Of a stretch of 64,000 nt of DNA, positions 33,549 to 42,227 are shown in pieces. Source of the DNA: an uncultured bacterium. GTDB taxonomy: Bacteria > Actinomycetota > Coriobacteriia > Coriobacteriales > Coriobacteriaceae. The notes under the pieces are model-generated. The model saw nothing but the letters and a program-made list of their open reading frames with translations. It was not told the DNA's origin and did no database searches. Within the stretch, counting starts at the first letter, position 1. The number at the start of each line of letters is the position of its first letter. Where the stretch lies: NCBI GenBank assembly GCA_905214425.1, contig CAJMLY010000005.1, positions 1 to 64,000 of the forward strand, written 5' to 3'. A program made the position numbers and the translations under genes.

Positions 33549-33797
33549 TTAAAGCGAGAGGTTTCTGATCGACGTGACGCAGGAGGCCTCATCCACGCCC
33601 GAAACGCGGAACACGACGTCTTCGCCACATTCGCCGCAGAGTGCCATGAGCCCTATAACGTCGCGGCCATCCGTGTGGCGATCGCCGATACTGACTGACA
33701 CGTCGCTACGATGCTTGGCAATGATGTCATAGAGCAGCGCAACCGGGCGGGCATGTAATCCCAACGGATCTTTAATCGTCTTTGTAAACTCGACCAT
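33549..33797 (-). CDS. HPr-family phosphocarrier-like protein
   Basis: 82 residues with the phosphorylatable His in PLGLHARPVALL. The usual Ser46 site is replaced: the segment reads GRDVIGLMAL, with Asp where HPr kinase would modify Ser. It may be a PTS carrier not subject to HPr kinase, or a Crh-like regulator. ATG (MVEFTK) has GGGAGGGG upstream. It stands alone between feo and aspS. Confidence 0.82.
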   Translation of the reverse strand: MVEFTKTIKDPLGLHARPVALLYDIIAKHRSDVSVSIGDRHTDGRDVIGLMALCGECGEDVVFRVSGVDEASCVTSIRNLSL

Positions 33798-33882
33798 GTC
33801 CCCTCCCACGACATCGCACATTCGGCCGGCAAACCCAGCCACGTGGTAGTTATTGTACGTTACCGGCGCACCCCCGTCCCAT

Positions 33883-33918
33883 AAAAAACGAGGGAAGGCA
33901 CACGTCCTTCCCTCGTTA
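33883..33918 (-). terminator. aspS terminator
   Basis: On the minus strand ACGAGGGAAGGAC pairs with CTTCCCTCGT and runs into TTTTT. Confidence 0.88.
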
Positions 33919-33940
33919 AGGGCAATATGTAGCCGCTTGC

Positions 33941-35728
33941 CTACATCAGGCGCAGGCTGACGTCCTTGAGCTGGGCGCCACTAACGGCACTCGGAGCGCC
34001 CGACATGAGGTCGGAGCCGCTGGCCGTCTTGGGGAACGCCATGACGTCGCGGATAGAGTCGGAACCGGTGAGCAGCATGCACACGCGGTCCAGGCCCAGA
34101 GCGAAACCGCCCATCGGGGGCGCACCAAACTTGAGGGCCTCCATGAGGAAGCCGAACTGAGACTCGGCGCGCTCCTCGGTAAAGCCCAGGAGTTTGAGCA
34201 TGGACATCTGCATCTCGGCGTTGTGGATACGCATACCGCCACCGCCGGCCTCAAAGCCGTCCATGACAAAGTCGTAGGTGCACGAACCGGCTGCCAGGGG
34301 ATCGGCCTCGATCTTGGCGATGTCGGTCTCGGTCGGCAGGGTGAAGGGCTGGTGCTCGGCAGCATAGGCCTTGCGATCCTCGTCCCAATGGAACAGCGGG
34401 AAGTTGACGACCCACAGGAAGTCGTGACCCTCGCGCTTGATCTCGAGCGCATTGGCCATGTGCGAACGCATGCCGCCCAGGATCTCATCGGAGAGCAGGC
34501 GCGGGCCGGCGGCGAACATCACAAGGTCGCCGGGCTCGACGTCCATGCGCTCGCGCAGAGCGGCCATCTCCTCGTCCGAGAAGAACTTGACGATGGGGCT
34601 GTTGATGGAGCCGTCCTCGCGGAAGGCGATCCAGGCCAGGCCCTTGGCGCCAAACGTGGAAGCCACCCCGGCGAGCTTATCGATCTTGGCACGTGCCCAG
34701 GCACCAGCGCCCTTGGCGTTGATGGCCTTGACGACGGAGCCCTCCTCGTTCGCGGCGGTCGCGAAGACCTTGAACTTGGAGTTGGCAAAGATGTCGGTCA
34801 GGTCGACCAGGTGCATGCCGTAGCGGGTATCTGGCTTGTCGGAGCCATAGGTGTCCATGGCATCCCAGTAGTTCATGCGACGCAGCGGCGTGGGCATCTC
34901 GACACCCATGCGGCCGAAGGCATCGGCAAGAACCTCTTCGAGCGCGCTCATGACATCGTTCTGGTCCACGAAGGACATCTCGATATCGACCTGGGTGAAC
35001 TCGGGCTGACGGTCGGCACGCAGGTCCTCGTCGCGGAAGCACTTGGCAACCTGGTAGTAGCGCTCAACGCCACCGACCATAAGCAGCTGCTTCAGAAGCT
35101 GCGGGGACTGCGGAAGGGCGTAGAAGTTGCCCGGCTGGATACGGCTGGGAACGATGAAGTCGCGGGCGCCCTCGGGCGTGGACTTGAACAGGGAGGGCGT
35201 CTCGACCTCCATGAACTCACGGTTGTGCAGCGCCTCGCGAATGGCAAAGGTAAAGTCGGAGCGCAGCTTGAGGTTGGCCATCATCTCGGGACGGCGGAGG
35301 TCCAGATAGCGATAGCGCAGACGGGTGTCCTCGCTGGTCTCGATACCGTCCTCGATCTGGAACGGCGGGGTGACAGACGTGTTGAGCACCTCGGCGTGGT
35401 CGGTCAAGACCTCGATCTCGCCGGTCGCGAGCTTGGCGTTGGTGGTCTCCTCGCCACGGGAGCGCACGACGCCGTGGATCTTGATGGGCCACTCGGGACG
35501 CATGGTCTCGGCGATCTTAAAGGCGTCGCCGTCGGAGTGCTCGGGGTCGAAGGTGAGCTGCGTGATGCCCTCGCGGTCACGAAGGTCGCAGAAAATAAGG
35601 CCGCCGTGGTCACGGCGACGGCTCACCCAACCGGTGAGGGTGACCTCTTCGCCCACGTTCTCGAAGCGAAGCTCGCCGCAGGTACGGGTGTGCATGGAAT
35701 GCTCATCGATGGGACGGGTCTGGCTCAT
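33941..35728 (-). CDS. aspS: Aspartyl-tRNA synthetase
   Basis: 595 residues, bacterial type with the GAD insertion. N-terminal OB-fold anticodon domain (TLTGWVSRRRDHGGLIFCDLRD), class II motifs including CFRDEDLRADRQPEFTQ and the C-terminal GLDR. The C-terminal GLDRVCMLLTG closes the catalytic core. Whether it also charges tRNA-Asn depends on GatCAB, which is not in the window. The divergent serB gene lies 256 bp away; that gap holds no gene. Confidence 0.96.
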   Translation of the reverse strand: MSQTRPIDEHSMHTRTCGELRFENVGEEVTLTGWVSRRRDHGGLIFCDLRDREGITQLTFDPEHSDGDAFKIAETMRPEWPIKIHGVVRSRGEETTNAKLATGEIEVLTDHAEVLNTSVTPPFQIEDGIETSEDTRLRYRYLDLRRPEMMANLKLRSDFTFAIREALHNREFMEVETPSLFKSTPEGARDFIVPSRIQPGNFYALPQSPQLLKQLLMVGGVERYYQVAKCFRDEDLRADRQPEFTQVDIEMSFVDQNDVMSALEEVLADAFGRMGVEMPTPLRRMNYWDAMDTYGSDKPDTRYGMHLVDLTDIFANSKFKVFATAANEEGSVVKAINAKGAGAWARAKIDKLAGVASTFGAKGLAWIAFREDGSINSPIVKFFSDEEMAALRERMDVEPGDLVMFAAGPRLLSDEILGGMRSHMANALEIKREGHDFLWVVNFPLFHWDEDRKAYAAEHQPFTLPTETDIAKIEADPLAAGSCTYDFVMDGFEAGGGGMRIHNAEMQMSMLKLLGFTEERAESQFGFLMEALKFGAPPMGGFALGLDRVCMLLTGSDSIRDVMAFPKTASGSDLMSGAPSAVSGAQLKDVSLRLM

Positions 35729-35984
35729 ACCAGTGATCCTCCTTTATGGATCTGTGCCGCCCCGTGTCGTTCCGGGCGGCGTCGTACAGATTTGCCCAGC
35801 CTGCGTAAACCGCGCAGCCGGACATGGCGTTCTATCTTATCTCACCCGCGTCGATGTGCCGCGAAAAAGTAGCTCTTGCCCAAAGACTTGACGGAGACGA
35901 AACAATTGACGCACCGTGGCCGTCGCCCAGGCGTGCGGCGTGCGACAATGTGCCCCAATACAACTGCACTCGGAAAGGCCCGCC

Positions 35985-36620
35985 ATGACTGCACGCCTCA
36001 TCGTTATGGATATCGACTCCACACTCATCAACCAGGAGGTCATCGACCTGTTGGGCGAGGAGGCCGGCGTAGGCGAGCAAGTGGCGAAGATCACCGAGCG
36101 CGCCATGCGCGGCGAGCTCGACTTTAAGCAGGCGCTCGAGGAGCGCGTGGGGCTGCTTGCCGGCTTGGACGAGAGCGTGTTCGAGCGCACGTTTGAGCGC
36201 GTGACGTTTACCCCCGGCGCGCTGGAGCTTGTGCGCTCGGCGCACAGCAAGGGCTGGAAGGTCGGCGTGGTAAGCGGCGGCTTTCACGAGGTCGCCGACA
36301 AGATCGTAGCCGCCGCGGGCATCGACTTTTGCCTCGCTAACCGCCTGGAGGTCGTGGACGGCAAGCTCACCGGTAAGCTGGCGGCAGACATCGTGACCAA
36401 GGAGTCCAAGCTCATCCAGCTGCTGGACTGGGCGGTTGAGTGCGGTGTCGATATGGCCCATACCGTCGCGATCGGTGACGGCGCCAACGACATCCCCATG
36501 ATCCAGGCCGCGGGCACCGGCATCGCGTTTTGCGCCAAGCCCAAGACGCGCGAGGCAGCCCCGTTTACCATCGACGAGCGCAACCTGATGCTCGCCATGG
36601 ACATCATCCTGCGCGACTAA
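35985..36620 (+). CDS. serB: Phosphoserine phosphatase (HAD family)
   Basis: 211 residues. HAD motifs: MDIDSTLI (Asp nucleophile and acid; the usual DFDST is DIDST), VVSGGF, and GDGANDIPM. It hydrolyses L-phosphoserine, last step of serine synthesis. The start MTARLIV has GGAAAGG; upstream in-frame ATG at 35916 gives an unrelated N-terminal extension. Confidence 0.9.
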   Translation: MTARLIVMDIDSTLINQEVIDLLGEEAGVGEQVAKITERAMRGELDFKQALEERVGLLAGLDESVFERTFERVTFTPGALELVRSAHSKGWKVGVVSGGFHEVADKIVAAAGIDFCLANRLEVVDGKLTGKLAADIVTKESKLIQLLDWAVECGVDMAHTVAIGDGANDIPMIQAAGTGIAFCAKPKTREAAPFTIDERNLMLAMDIILRD

Positions 36621-36656
36621 CCGATCTGTCTAACAATTGAATCAGTCTGTCCTATA

Positions 36657-36690
36657 GTTTCCGAACAATTTTGTCTTAGTGTTCGGAAAC
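36657..36690 (+). promoter_or_regulatory. Palindrome over the larB promoter
   Basis: GTTTCCGAACA (36657-36667) and TGTTCGGAAAC (36680-36690) are perfect inverted arms, 12 bp apart. TTCGGA in the right arm is 18 bp from TAGACT, which reads as a promoter. The operon encodes a TetR regulator, a likely binder. It could also act as a weak serB terminator. Confidence 0.5.
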
Positions 36691-36734
36691 ATACCCTTTG
36701 AGTGCTAGACTTTGCGCCGTCGAAGGGAACATAT

Positions 36735-37517
36735 ATGGATAAGCGAGATCTTGAGCAGCTGCTAAGCGATGTTGCCGGCGGATCAGTCACCCCGGCCGTC
36801 GCCCTTACGCGCATCCAGACGGCTCCGACCGCCGATTTGGGCTTTGCGCAGCTCGATCTTTCGCGCGGAGTGCGCCAGGGAGCCGGCGAGGTTGTCTACG
36901 GTGCCGGTAAAACCGCCGAGCAAATTGCCGCCATTATCGAAGCACTGCGCGATGCCGGCCAGGAGCGCATCCTGGTCACGCGCTTGGATGCCGAAAAAGC
37001 CGCGCGCACTGCTGAGCTTCTCGGCAACGACATCGACCTGGGATATGCCCCGGACGCACAGCTTGCCCTCGTGGGCGGCAAACCCTCCCCTACCGGCAAC
37101 GGACGCATCGTTGTCGCCTGCGCCGGCACGAGCGACCTGCCTGTCGCCGAGGAAGCCGCGTTGACGGCCGAATTCTATGGCAACGAGGTCGACCGCCTCT
37201 ACGACGTAGGCGTCGCCGGCCTGCACCGCCTGCTCGCGCATGCCGAGGAACTTGCTCGGGCGCAGGTGGTCATCGCCATCGCCGGCATGGAGGGCGCGTT
37301 GGCGAGCGTTGTCGGCGGCCTGGTGAGCTGTCCGGTCATCGCCGTTCCCACCAGCGTGGGCTATGGCGCGAGCTTTGGCGGCGTGGCCGCACTGCTCGCC
37401 ATGCTCAACTCCTGCGCCAGCGGCGTTTCGGTCGTCAATATCGACAACGGCTTTGGTGCCGCCTACCAGGCAAGTCTTATCAATCATCTGAGCGCCGGCA
37501 CACCCCGCGCCCGTTAA
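36735..37517 (+). CDS. larB: LarB, pyridinium biscarboxylate mononucleotide synthase
   Basis: 260 residues, PurE-like C-terminal domain (VVACAGTSDLPVAEEAA, GMEGALASVVGGLVSCPVIAVPTSVGYG). LarB carboxylates and cleaves nicotinate adenine dinucleotide in the first step of the nickel-pincer (NPN) cofactor path. Start MDKRDLEQ has GAAGGGA; the operon continues to larC 10 bp later. Confidence 0.92.
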   Translation: MDKRDLEQLLSDVAGGSVTPAVALTRIQTAPTADLGFAQLDLSRGVRQGAGEVVYGAGKTAEQIAAIIEALRDAGQERILVTRLDAEKAARTAELLGNDIDLGYAPDAQLALVGGKPSPTGNGRIVVACAGTSDLPVAEEAALTAEFYGNEVDRLYDVGVAGLHRLLAHAEELARAQVVIAIAGMEGALASVVGGLVSCPVIAVPTSVGYGASFGGVAALLAMLNSCASGVSVVNIDNGFGAAYQASLINHLSAGTPRAR

Positions 37518-37527
37518 GGAGCATTCC

Positions 37528-38445
37528 ATGTCCAATCATCAGCACACGCTTATCATCGACGGCACCTCGGGCATCAGCGGCGATATGACCGTCGCAGCCC
37601 TGCTAGACCTGGGCGCCAGCGAGGGGCACCTGCGCGAACAGCTTGCCACGCTGCCGGTCGACGGCTTTACGATTGCCGTCACGCGAGCGAACAAGCATGG
37701 CATCGACGCCTGCAATTTCGACGTCCAGCTTGCAGAGGAGCTCGAGAACCACGATCACGACATGGCCTGGCTCTACGGCAACGAAGCAGCTGCCGAGCAC
37801 GCACACGAGCATGAGCACCACCATCATGACCATGACGAGCACGAACACGAGCACTGCCACGAGCATGGCCATGAGGACCACGGTCATGGCCACGAGGACC
37901 ATCATCACGCCCACCACCATCACCATCGTTCTTTGGCGGACGTCACCGCCATCATCGACGGCTCGCAGTTAAGCGATGGCGCCAAGCGTCGCGCCCTCGC
38001 CATTTTTTCCGTACTCGCCGCTGCCGAGGCAAAGGCTCACGGCAAAACGCCCGACACCGTCCTGTTCCACGAGGTAGGCGCCGTCGATTCCATCGTCGAC
38101 GTCTGCTCTGTCGCCATCTGCCTCGATGACCTGGGTATTGAGGACATCGTGGTCGAGTCGCTTTCCGAGGGCCACGGCACCATCCGCTGCGCCCACGGCC
38201 TCATGCCCATTCCCGTCCCCGCTGTCATCAACCTATGCCAGGCGGGCAATATCGCCCTCACGCCCGCACCGGTCGCCGGCGAGCTCGTGACGCCCACGGG
38301 CGCCGCCATCGTCACCGCGCTGCGCACGTCCGAGCACCTGCCAGCACGCTACCGCATCGAAGCCGTCGGCTACGGCGCCGGCAAGCGCCCCTACGAGGGC
38401 TGCTCCGGAACGCTCCGCTGCCTGCTCGTTCACGTGGATGCATAG
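37528..38445 (+). CDS. larC: LarC1-like nickel-pincer cofactor protein, no LarC2 domain
   Basis: 305 residues. The N-terminal LarC1 part is complete (DGTSGISGDMTVAALLDLGA, FHEVGAVDSIVDV, PTPTGAA-type loop) and holds a very His-rich insert at 91-133 that probably stores nickel. LarC normally includes a C-terminal LarC2 domain of about 130 residues, by fusion or by -1 frameshifting, that binds CTP and nickel. Here the gene stops after GYGAGKRP...LLVHVDA and the TetR gene starts 2 bp later, so LarC2 is missing from this locus. Confidence 0.85.
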   Translation: MSNHQHTLIIDGTSGISGDMTVAALLDLGASEGHLREQLATLPVDGFTIAVTRANKHGIDACNFDVQLAEELENHDHDMAWLYGNEAAAEHAHEHEHHHHDHDEHEHEHCHEHGHEDHGHGHEDHHHAHHHHHRSLADVTAIIDGSQLSDGAKRRALAIFSVLAAAEAKAHGKTPDTVLFHEVGAVDSIVDVCSVAICLDDLGIEDIVVESLSEGHGTIRCAHGLMPIPVPAVINLCQAGNIALTPAPVAGELVTPTGAAIVTALRTSEHLPARYRIEAVGYGAGKRPYEGCSGTLRCLLVHVDA

Positions 38446-38447
38446 CC

Positions 38448-38987
38448 ATGGATGCCCGCAAAGAAAAAAGCCGCGCTGCCATCGTTGCGGCGTTCTCCGA
38501 GCTGCTACGCGAAGAGGACTACGGCAAGATTACCGTCGGCGACATCATCGCGCGCGCTCACGTAGGCCGCGCGACATTCTACGGCCTCTTTAAGAGCAAA
38601 GACGACCTACTGTCCGCGCTCGTGAGCGACATCTGCACCCACGCCCTCGACGACGATGGTACGCCGCTCGATGACCCACTCGTACAAGTCGAGCATATCC
38701 TCAACAACCTCTGGGAACGCCGTCAAGGCGTACGAGCCCTCGTAGCCGGCGCCGGCTCACGCGTCTTCGCCGACTGTCTCCGCAAGACCATCATGACGCG
38801 CGCAGCCGAGACCGTCCCCGCCGACCCCACAGGCCCCGCCGGCACCATGGACCGCAGCTTCTTACTACACCACATAGCCTCAAGCTTCGTAGGAATGGTC
38901 CAATGGTGGGCCTGGCACAACTTCCAAGCAGACAAAGCCGACGTAGCCAAAGACTACCTCTCGACCATAAAACCCCTCTTCAACTAA
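38448..38987 (+). CDS. TetR-family regulator
   Basis: 179 residues. N-terminal helix-turn-helix (ITVGDIIARAHVGRATFYGLFKSKDDLL) and a helical ligand domain. It overlaps nothing but follows larC by 2 bp, so it is cotranscribed and probably controls the lar genes, for example through the palindrome at 36657-36690. Confidence 0.85.
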   Translation: MDARKEKSRAAIVAAFSELLREEDYGKITVGDIIARAHVGRATFYGLFKSKDDLLSALVSDICTHALDDDGTPLDDPLVQVEHILNNLWERRQGVRALVAGAGSRVFADCLRKTIMTRAAETVPADPTGPAGTMDRSFLLHHIASSFVGMVQWWAWHNFQADKADVAKDYLSTIKPLFN

Positions 38988-39143
38988 GTAAACCCCTCAT
39001 CCCAAAGTTCCGCCCCAACCCAAAGCACAATCCATCCCAAAGTATCGACAACAGCCCAACGCCCCCACCAGCAACAAGCCCCTCCCATCCAAATTCAGAT
39101 ATATATGTTGGGTTGCTTGTACGGACGCAACAAAGACCCCGCA

Positions 39144-39268
39144 GCTGACCGCATGGGGTAACTTCCCAGCGCATTCCGCAGGACGCAAAAAGGCTCGCCG
39201 CACGAAGTGCGCAGCGAGCCTTTTTGCATGTCCGAGGACGCGCTGGGAAGTTACCCCATGCGGCCAGC
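39144..39268. terminator. Nested hairpin between tetR and larD (copy 1 of a conserved structure)
   Basis: Outer arms of 28 bp (39144-39171 and 39241-39268, one mismatch) enclose an inner perfect terminator stem GCAAAAAGGCTCGC/GCGAGCCTTTTTGC (39185-39227). The spacer between stems reads CATTCCGCAGGAC on the left and GTCCGAGGACG on the right, so GGAC and GTCC can pair. The T-runs lie on both strands, fitting convergent genes. Positions 38988-39143 show no gene. Confidence 0.75.
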
Positions 39269-39289
39269 GGACAACTATGTAGCCTTAGC

Positions 39290-40021
39290 CTAGAACATGC
39301 CCAAGAAACCATGCACAAACAGTGCAGCCAGAGCGGCACCGACAAACGGAGCGATACCAGGGACAAGCAGGCCGTACTTCCAGTTGTTGTCAGCCTTGTT
39401 CTTGATCGGCAGCACCTGATAGGCCATGCGAGGACCAAGGTCACGAGCCTGGTTCATGGCGAAGCCGGTGATGCCGCCCATGCCCATGCCAACGGCCCAA
39501 ACGATCAGGCCAACGCAGATGGCGAGCATCAGAACGTTCTCGCCAGCGCGGCTAGCAGCGGCAAGGATGGCGCTGATGAACACGAAGGTGCAGATGGCCT
39601 CGCAGAAGAAGTTACGGGCATAGTTCGTGCCCTCGGTGGTGGGGTTGGTCGAGAAGATGTTGCGCTGGGCAATAGGGTCGACGACGCCCTCGGAAGCCTT
39701 GAACTCATCGGCATACATAAGCCAAGCGATTACGGCGCCCACAAAGCCGCCGAGCATATCGGCAATCATGAAGGGGATGCAGCTGCTCCACGGCACCAGG
39801 CCTACGATGCACTGGGCAAGCACCATGGCGGGGTTCATGCACACGGCGCCGCCAAAGACAAACAGGCAGACCGAGATGCCAAAAGACCAGGTGGTGATGG
39901 CAAACATGTGGCCGGAACCCTGATACTTGGTGCCCTTGAGCACGGTATCGCAGTGCACGCCCACGCCAAAGATGATCATGAGGGCCGTTGCGCCGAATTC
40001 GCAGAGGAGTTTGGTAAGCAT
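39290..40021 (-). CDS. larD: MIP-family channel (LarD-like aquaglyceroporin)
   Basis: 243 residues, six membrane helices. The first signature is normal (CMNPAMV); the second, usually NPARD, reads AMNQARDLGPR, with Pro changed to Gln. MIP channels carry water, glycerol or, for LarD, lactic acid. It is cotranscribed with larA, 50 bp upstream on the same strand, as in other lar operons. The changed motif may alter selectivity. Confidence 0.82.
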   Translation of the reverse strand: MLTKLLCEFGATALMIIFGVGVHCDTVLKGTKYQGSGHMFAITTWSFGISVCLFVFGGAVCMNPAMVLAQCIVGLVPWSSCIPFMIADMLGGFVGAVIAWLMYADEFKASEGVVDPIAQRNIFSTNPTTEGTNYARNFFCEAICTFVFISAILAAASRAGENVLMLAICVGLIVWAVGMGMGGITGFAMNQARDLGPRMAYQVLPIKNKADNNWKYGLLVPGIAPFVGAALAALFVHGFLGMF

Positions 40022-40070
40022 AAAACCTTATCTTTCTTGTCGGTTATAAACGATTCGTTTAGGCCGCATA

Positions 40071-41348
40071 CTAGTGCTGAGCGACGACAACGCCCAGGCC
40101 ATCGGGAATGACGGCCACCTTGGCATCGGCACCCTTCATCTCAAAGGCGAGCTTGAGCGCCTCCTCGAGGGTGTTGACCGGCGTCATGTGCATATCCTTG
40201 ATCATCTGGTGATCGCACAGATCGGTGACCATGATCACAGGGTGATGTGCCAGGATGCGGGCAAAGATTTGGCTTGTCCACTGGTCGGGCAGGGTCTCGT
40301 CCTTAGGACGGTCGATGCAGGCCCGCTCAAACTCTGCCGGATCATTGTCGGCGATGTTGTGATAGAAGCCCTCGCCACCGTGACCGTCGGCACAGCCGGC
40401 GACGTCGATGATCACACCGCCCTCGGGAAGCGTAGCCTCGGCAGAGCACATGCCCTTCACGGCCTGGTAGATGTTCTGGTCGAGCGGGTAGCCGCCGTTG
40501 GTGGTGATGGCAATCTCGCACTCAACGGGCTCAACGCCGGCAAGGCTCTTCACGAACTCGCAGCCAGCCTCGTGCGCCTTGTGGATATCGCCGGCAAAGG
40601 AGCCGATGACCTCGTGCTTGCCGTTGAGCACCACGTTAAGCACAAAGGCAAGGTGAGCCATCTCGGCAGCGGCAAACATGTCCTCGCTCACGTGGTTGTG
40701 GCAAAGGTTGCCTGCACGCGAATGAGAATCATTCACAAACTGACCGTTGTGGTTGTACATGATGGTCTTGTAGCTGGCGACACCAGGCAGGACGGACTTG
40801 CGGCTACCAGAGAAACCGGCAAAGAAATGCGGCTCAATGAAGCCCTCGGCAAGCAGCAGATCGCAATCGGCGGCAATCTTGTTGATGATGCACTCGCCAC
40901 CAGAAGGCAGGGTACCGATCTTTTTCATCATGCTGTCGTCAGTCGCGACGTGCATAACGATTTCCTCGTTGGCAACGATCTCCTCGCCATACTTGTTGAC
41001 GAGCTCCTCGTGCGTCGACGGACGATGCATACCCGTAGCAACCAGAATGCGAACGCGCGCCTCAGGCGCAGCGAAGTGGATGTGATGCAGCAGAATAGGC
41101 ATCGTCACACGCGAGGGAACGGGACGCGTATGATCGGAGCTAATGATGACGATATCCTTCTTGCCAGCACAAAGCTCCTCGAGCGAAGGCGAGCCATAAG
41201 GGTTGGCAAGCGACTCCTCTACCAGCTCTTCCTGTGATTTCGTGGTCTTAAACTCGTTTTGATGACCCTCCATCACACCAGCGAAGTTCTTATCCTCGAG
41301 TTCCAGATGCAACGTCTTGTGGTCAAACGGCAGTTCACATTCAAACAA
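40071..41348 (-). CDS. larA: Nickel-dependent lactate racemase
   Basis: 425 residues when started at TTG 41348, which has AGGAAGAGGG upstream. With this start the catalytic residues fall at the family numbering: His108 (ATGMHRP), His174 and Lys184 (EPHFFAGFSGSRK) and His200 (TIMYNH). Lys184 carries the NPN cofactor in Lactobacillus LarA. The surrounding sequence closely follows lactate racemase, so D/L-lactate interconversion is likely, although other 2-hydroxyacids are possible. LarE, the sulfur transferase of the pathway, is not in the window. Confidence 0.92.
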   Translation of the reverse strand: MFECELPFDHKTLHLELEDKNFAGVMEGHQNEFKTTKSQEELVEESLANPYGSPSLEELCAGKKDIVIISSDHTRPVPSRVTMPILLHHIHFAAPEARVRILVATGMHRPSTHEELVNKYGEEIVANEEIVMHVATDDSMMKKIGTLPSGGECIINKIAADCDLLLAEGFIEPHFFAGFSGSRKSVLPGVASYKTIMYNHNGQFVNDSHSRAGNLCHNHVSEDMFAAAEMAHLAFVLNVVLNGKHEVIGSFAGDIHKAHEAGCEFVKSLAGVEPVECEIAITTNGGYPLDQNIYQAVKGMCSAEATLPEGGVIIDVAGCADGHGGEGFYHNIADNDPAEFERACIDRPKDETLPDQWTSQIFARILAHHPVIMVTDLCDHQMIKDMHMTPVNTLEEALKLAFEMKGADAKVAVIPDGLGVVVAQH

Positions 41349-42077
41349 TGACGAGCGCCCTCTTCCTTTCAACTGACACACTAGATAAACCGTTGGAAGG
41401 ATACGCCGCTCACCGAAAAACACCACCGTCCACCGACTCATTAACACAACGTTCATATTTGACCCACAACAAAACGGCCACGACCCCAAAGGGGACCGCG
41501 GCCGCCTGTCAAAGACACTATAGACAGGATGATTTACGCAGCGCCGAGGCAAACATCTACCCCGAGACGTACGCACGTAAGCCATTTTGCATAAATGCGT
41601 TAATTAATTGCATATAATGGCGCATGGATTTCTAGCCGTAACAGGGTAGTACCCTCCGGAGCGTGCATTTTTGCGAGTATTCAGCATCGCGGGATAAGAT
41701 TTTGGTGCCAAAAGTCTTTCAAAAGGTAGATAGTCCTCATAACTCGACCCATCTGGATAGCATGCGGCGAGAAACCAGCCATATATGAACATCGCCAAAG
41801 CCCAATCGTCGTGCAAAAGCGTCAACAGGGGCCGCGAACGTCACCCATAGCCTTATGCACCAATCTTTGGCTGCTGAAAACTCCGTTTTTTGCACGTCGC
41901 CCCAAGCACCACCCTCACCCAGCGGCTGATCCGCCGAAGACCGGACATCGCAGGGCCCGCCATCAGTTTACTTTTAGGCACACTCCGCAGGACGCAAGAA
42001 GCCCTCGCCGCACTCCACACTAAGCGCGAAGCGCACTTTATTCTCATCAGCTCTAATCCCCGAAGACCGAGGACGAA
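41349..42077. other. Non-coding stretch upstream of larA
   Basis: No credible gene. It contains a GC-rich hairpin (GGCCACGACCCC/GGGGACCGCGGCC, about 41474-41502), the repeat at 41655-41693, a small palindrome GGTAGTACC (41645-41653) and a decayed version of the internal-loop element around 41983-42075. Confidence 0.5.
41655..41693. repeat. Third copy of the GATGCTGAATA repeat
   Basis: GTGCATTTTTGCGAGTATTC and CAGCATCGCGGG match, in the same orientation, the left copy at 28504-28539. Confidence 0.6.
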
Positions 42078-42204
42078 GGGACCCGATGGGTTTCCCTCTG
42101 AATGCATTCCGCAGCACGAAGCCCCCTTATCCGCAGCTCCGAAGGAGCAGGATAAGGGGGCTTCAAGTGCGAGGACGCATTCAGAGGGAAACCCATCGGG
42201 TCCC
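42078..42204 (-). terminator. Nested hairpin downstream of ppc (copy 2)
   Basis: Outer arms of 28 bp, perfect (42078-42105 and 42177-42204), and an inner perfect 15-bp stem (42118-42132 and 42150-42164) with a small CTCC/GGAG tip. The spacers are ATTCCGCAGCAC and GTGCGAGGAC: the same loop as copy 1, but GCAC/GTGC replaces GGAC/GTCC, keeping the pairing. Confidence 0.75.
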
Positions 42205-42227
42205 GGTGAGAGCCACAGGGCTATCGA

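Noticed and set aside
38401..38600. A frameshifted LarC2 domain after larC.
   Set aside because: The only continuing frame is the TetR gene, whose helix-turn-helix is clear; no LarC2-like sequence appears.
41604..41825. A 73-codon minus-strand frame upstream of larA.
   Set aside because: It runs through the repeat at 41655-41693, has no ribosome site and no recognisable domain.
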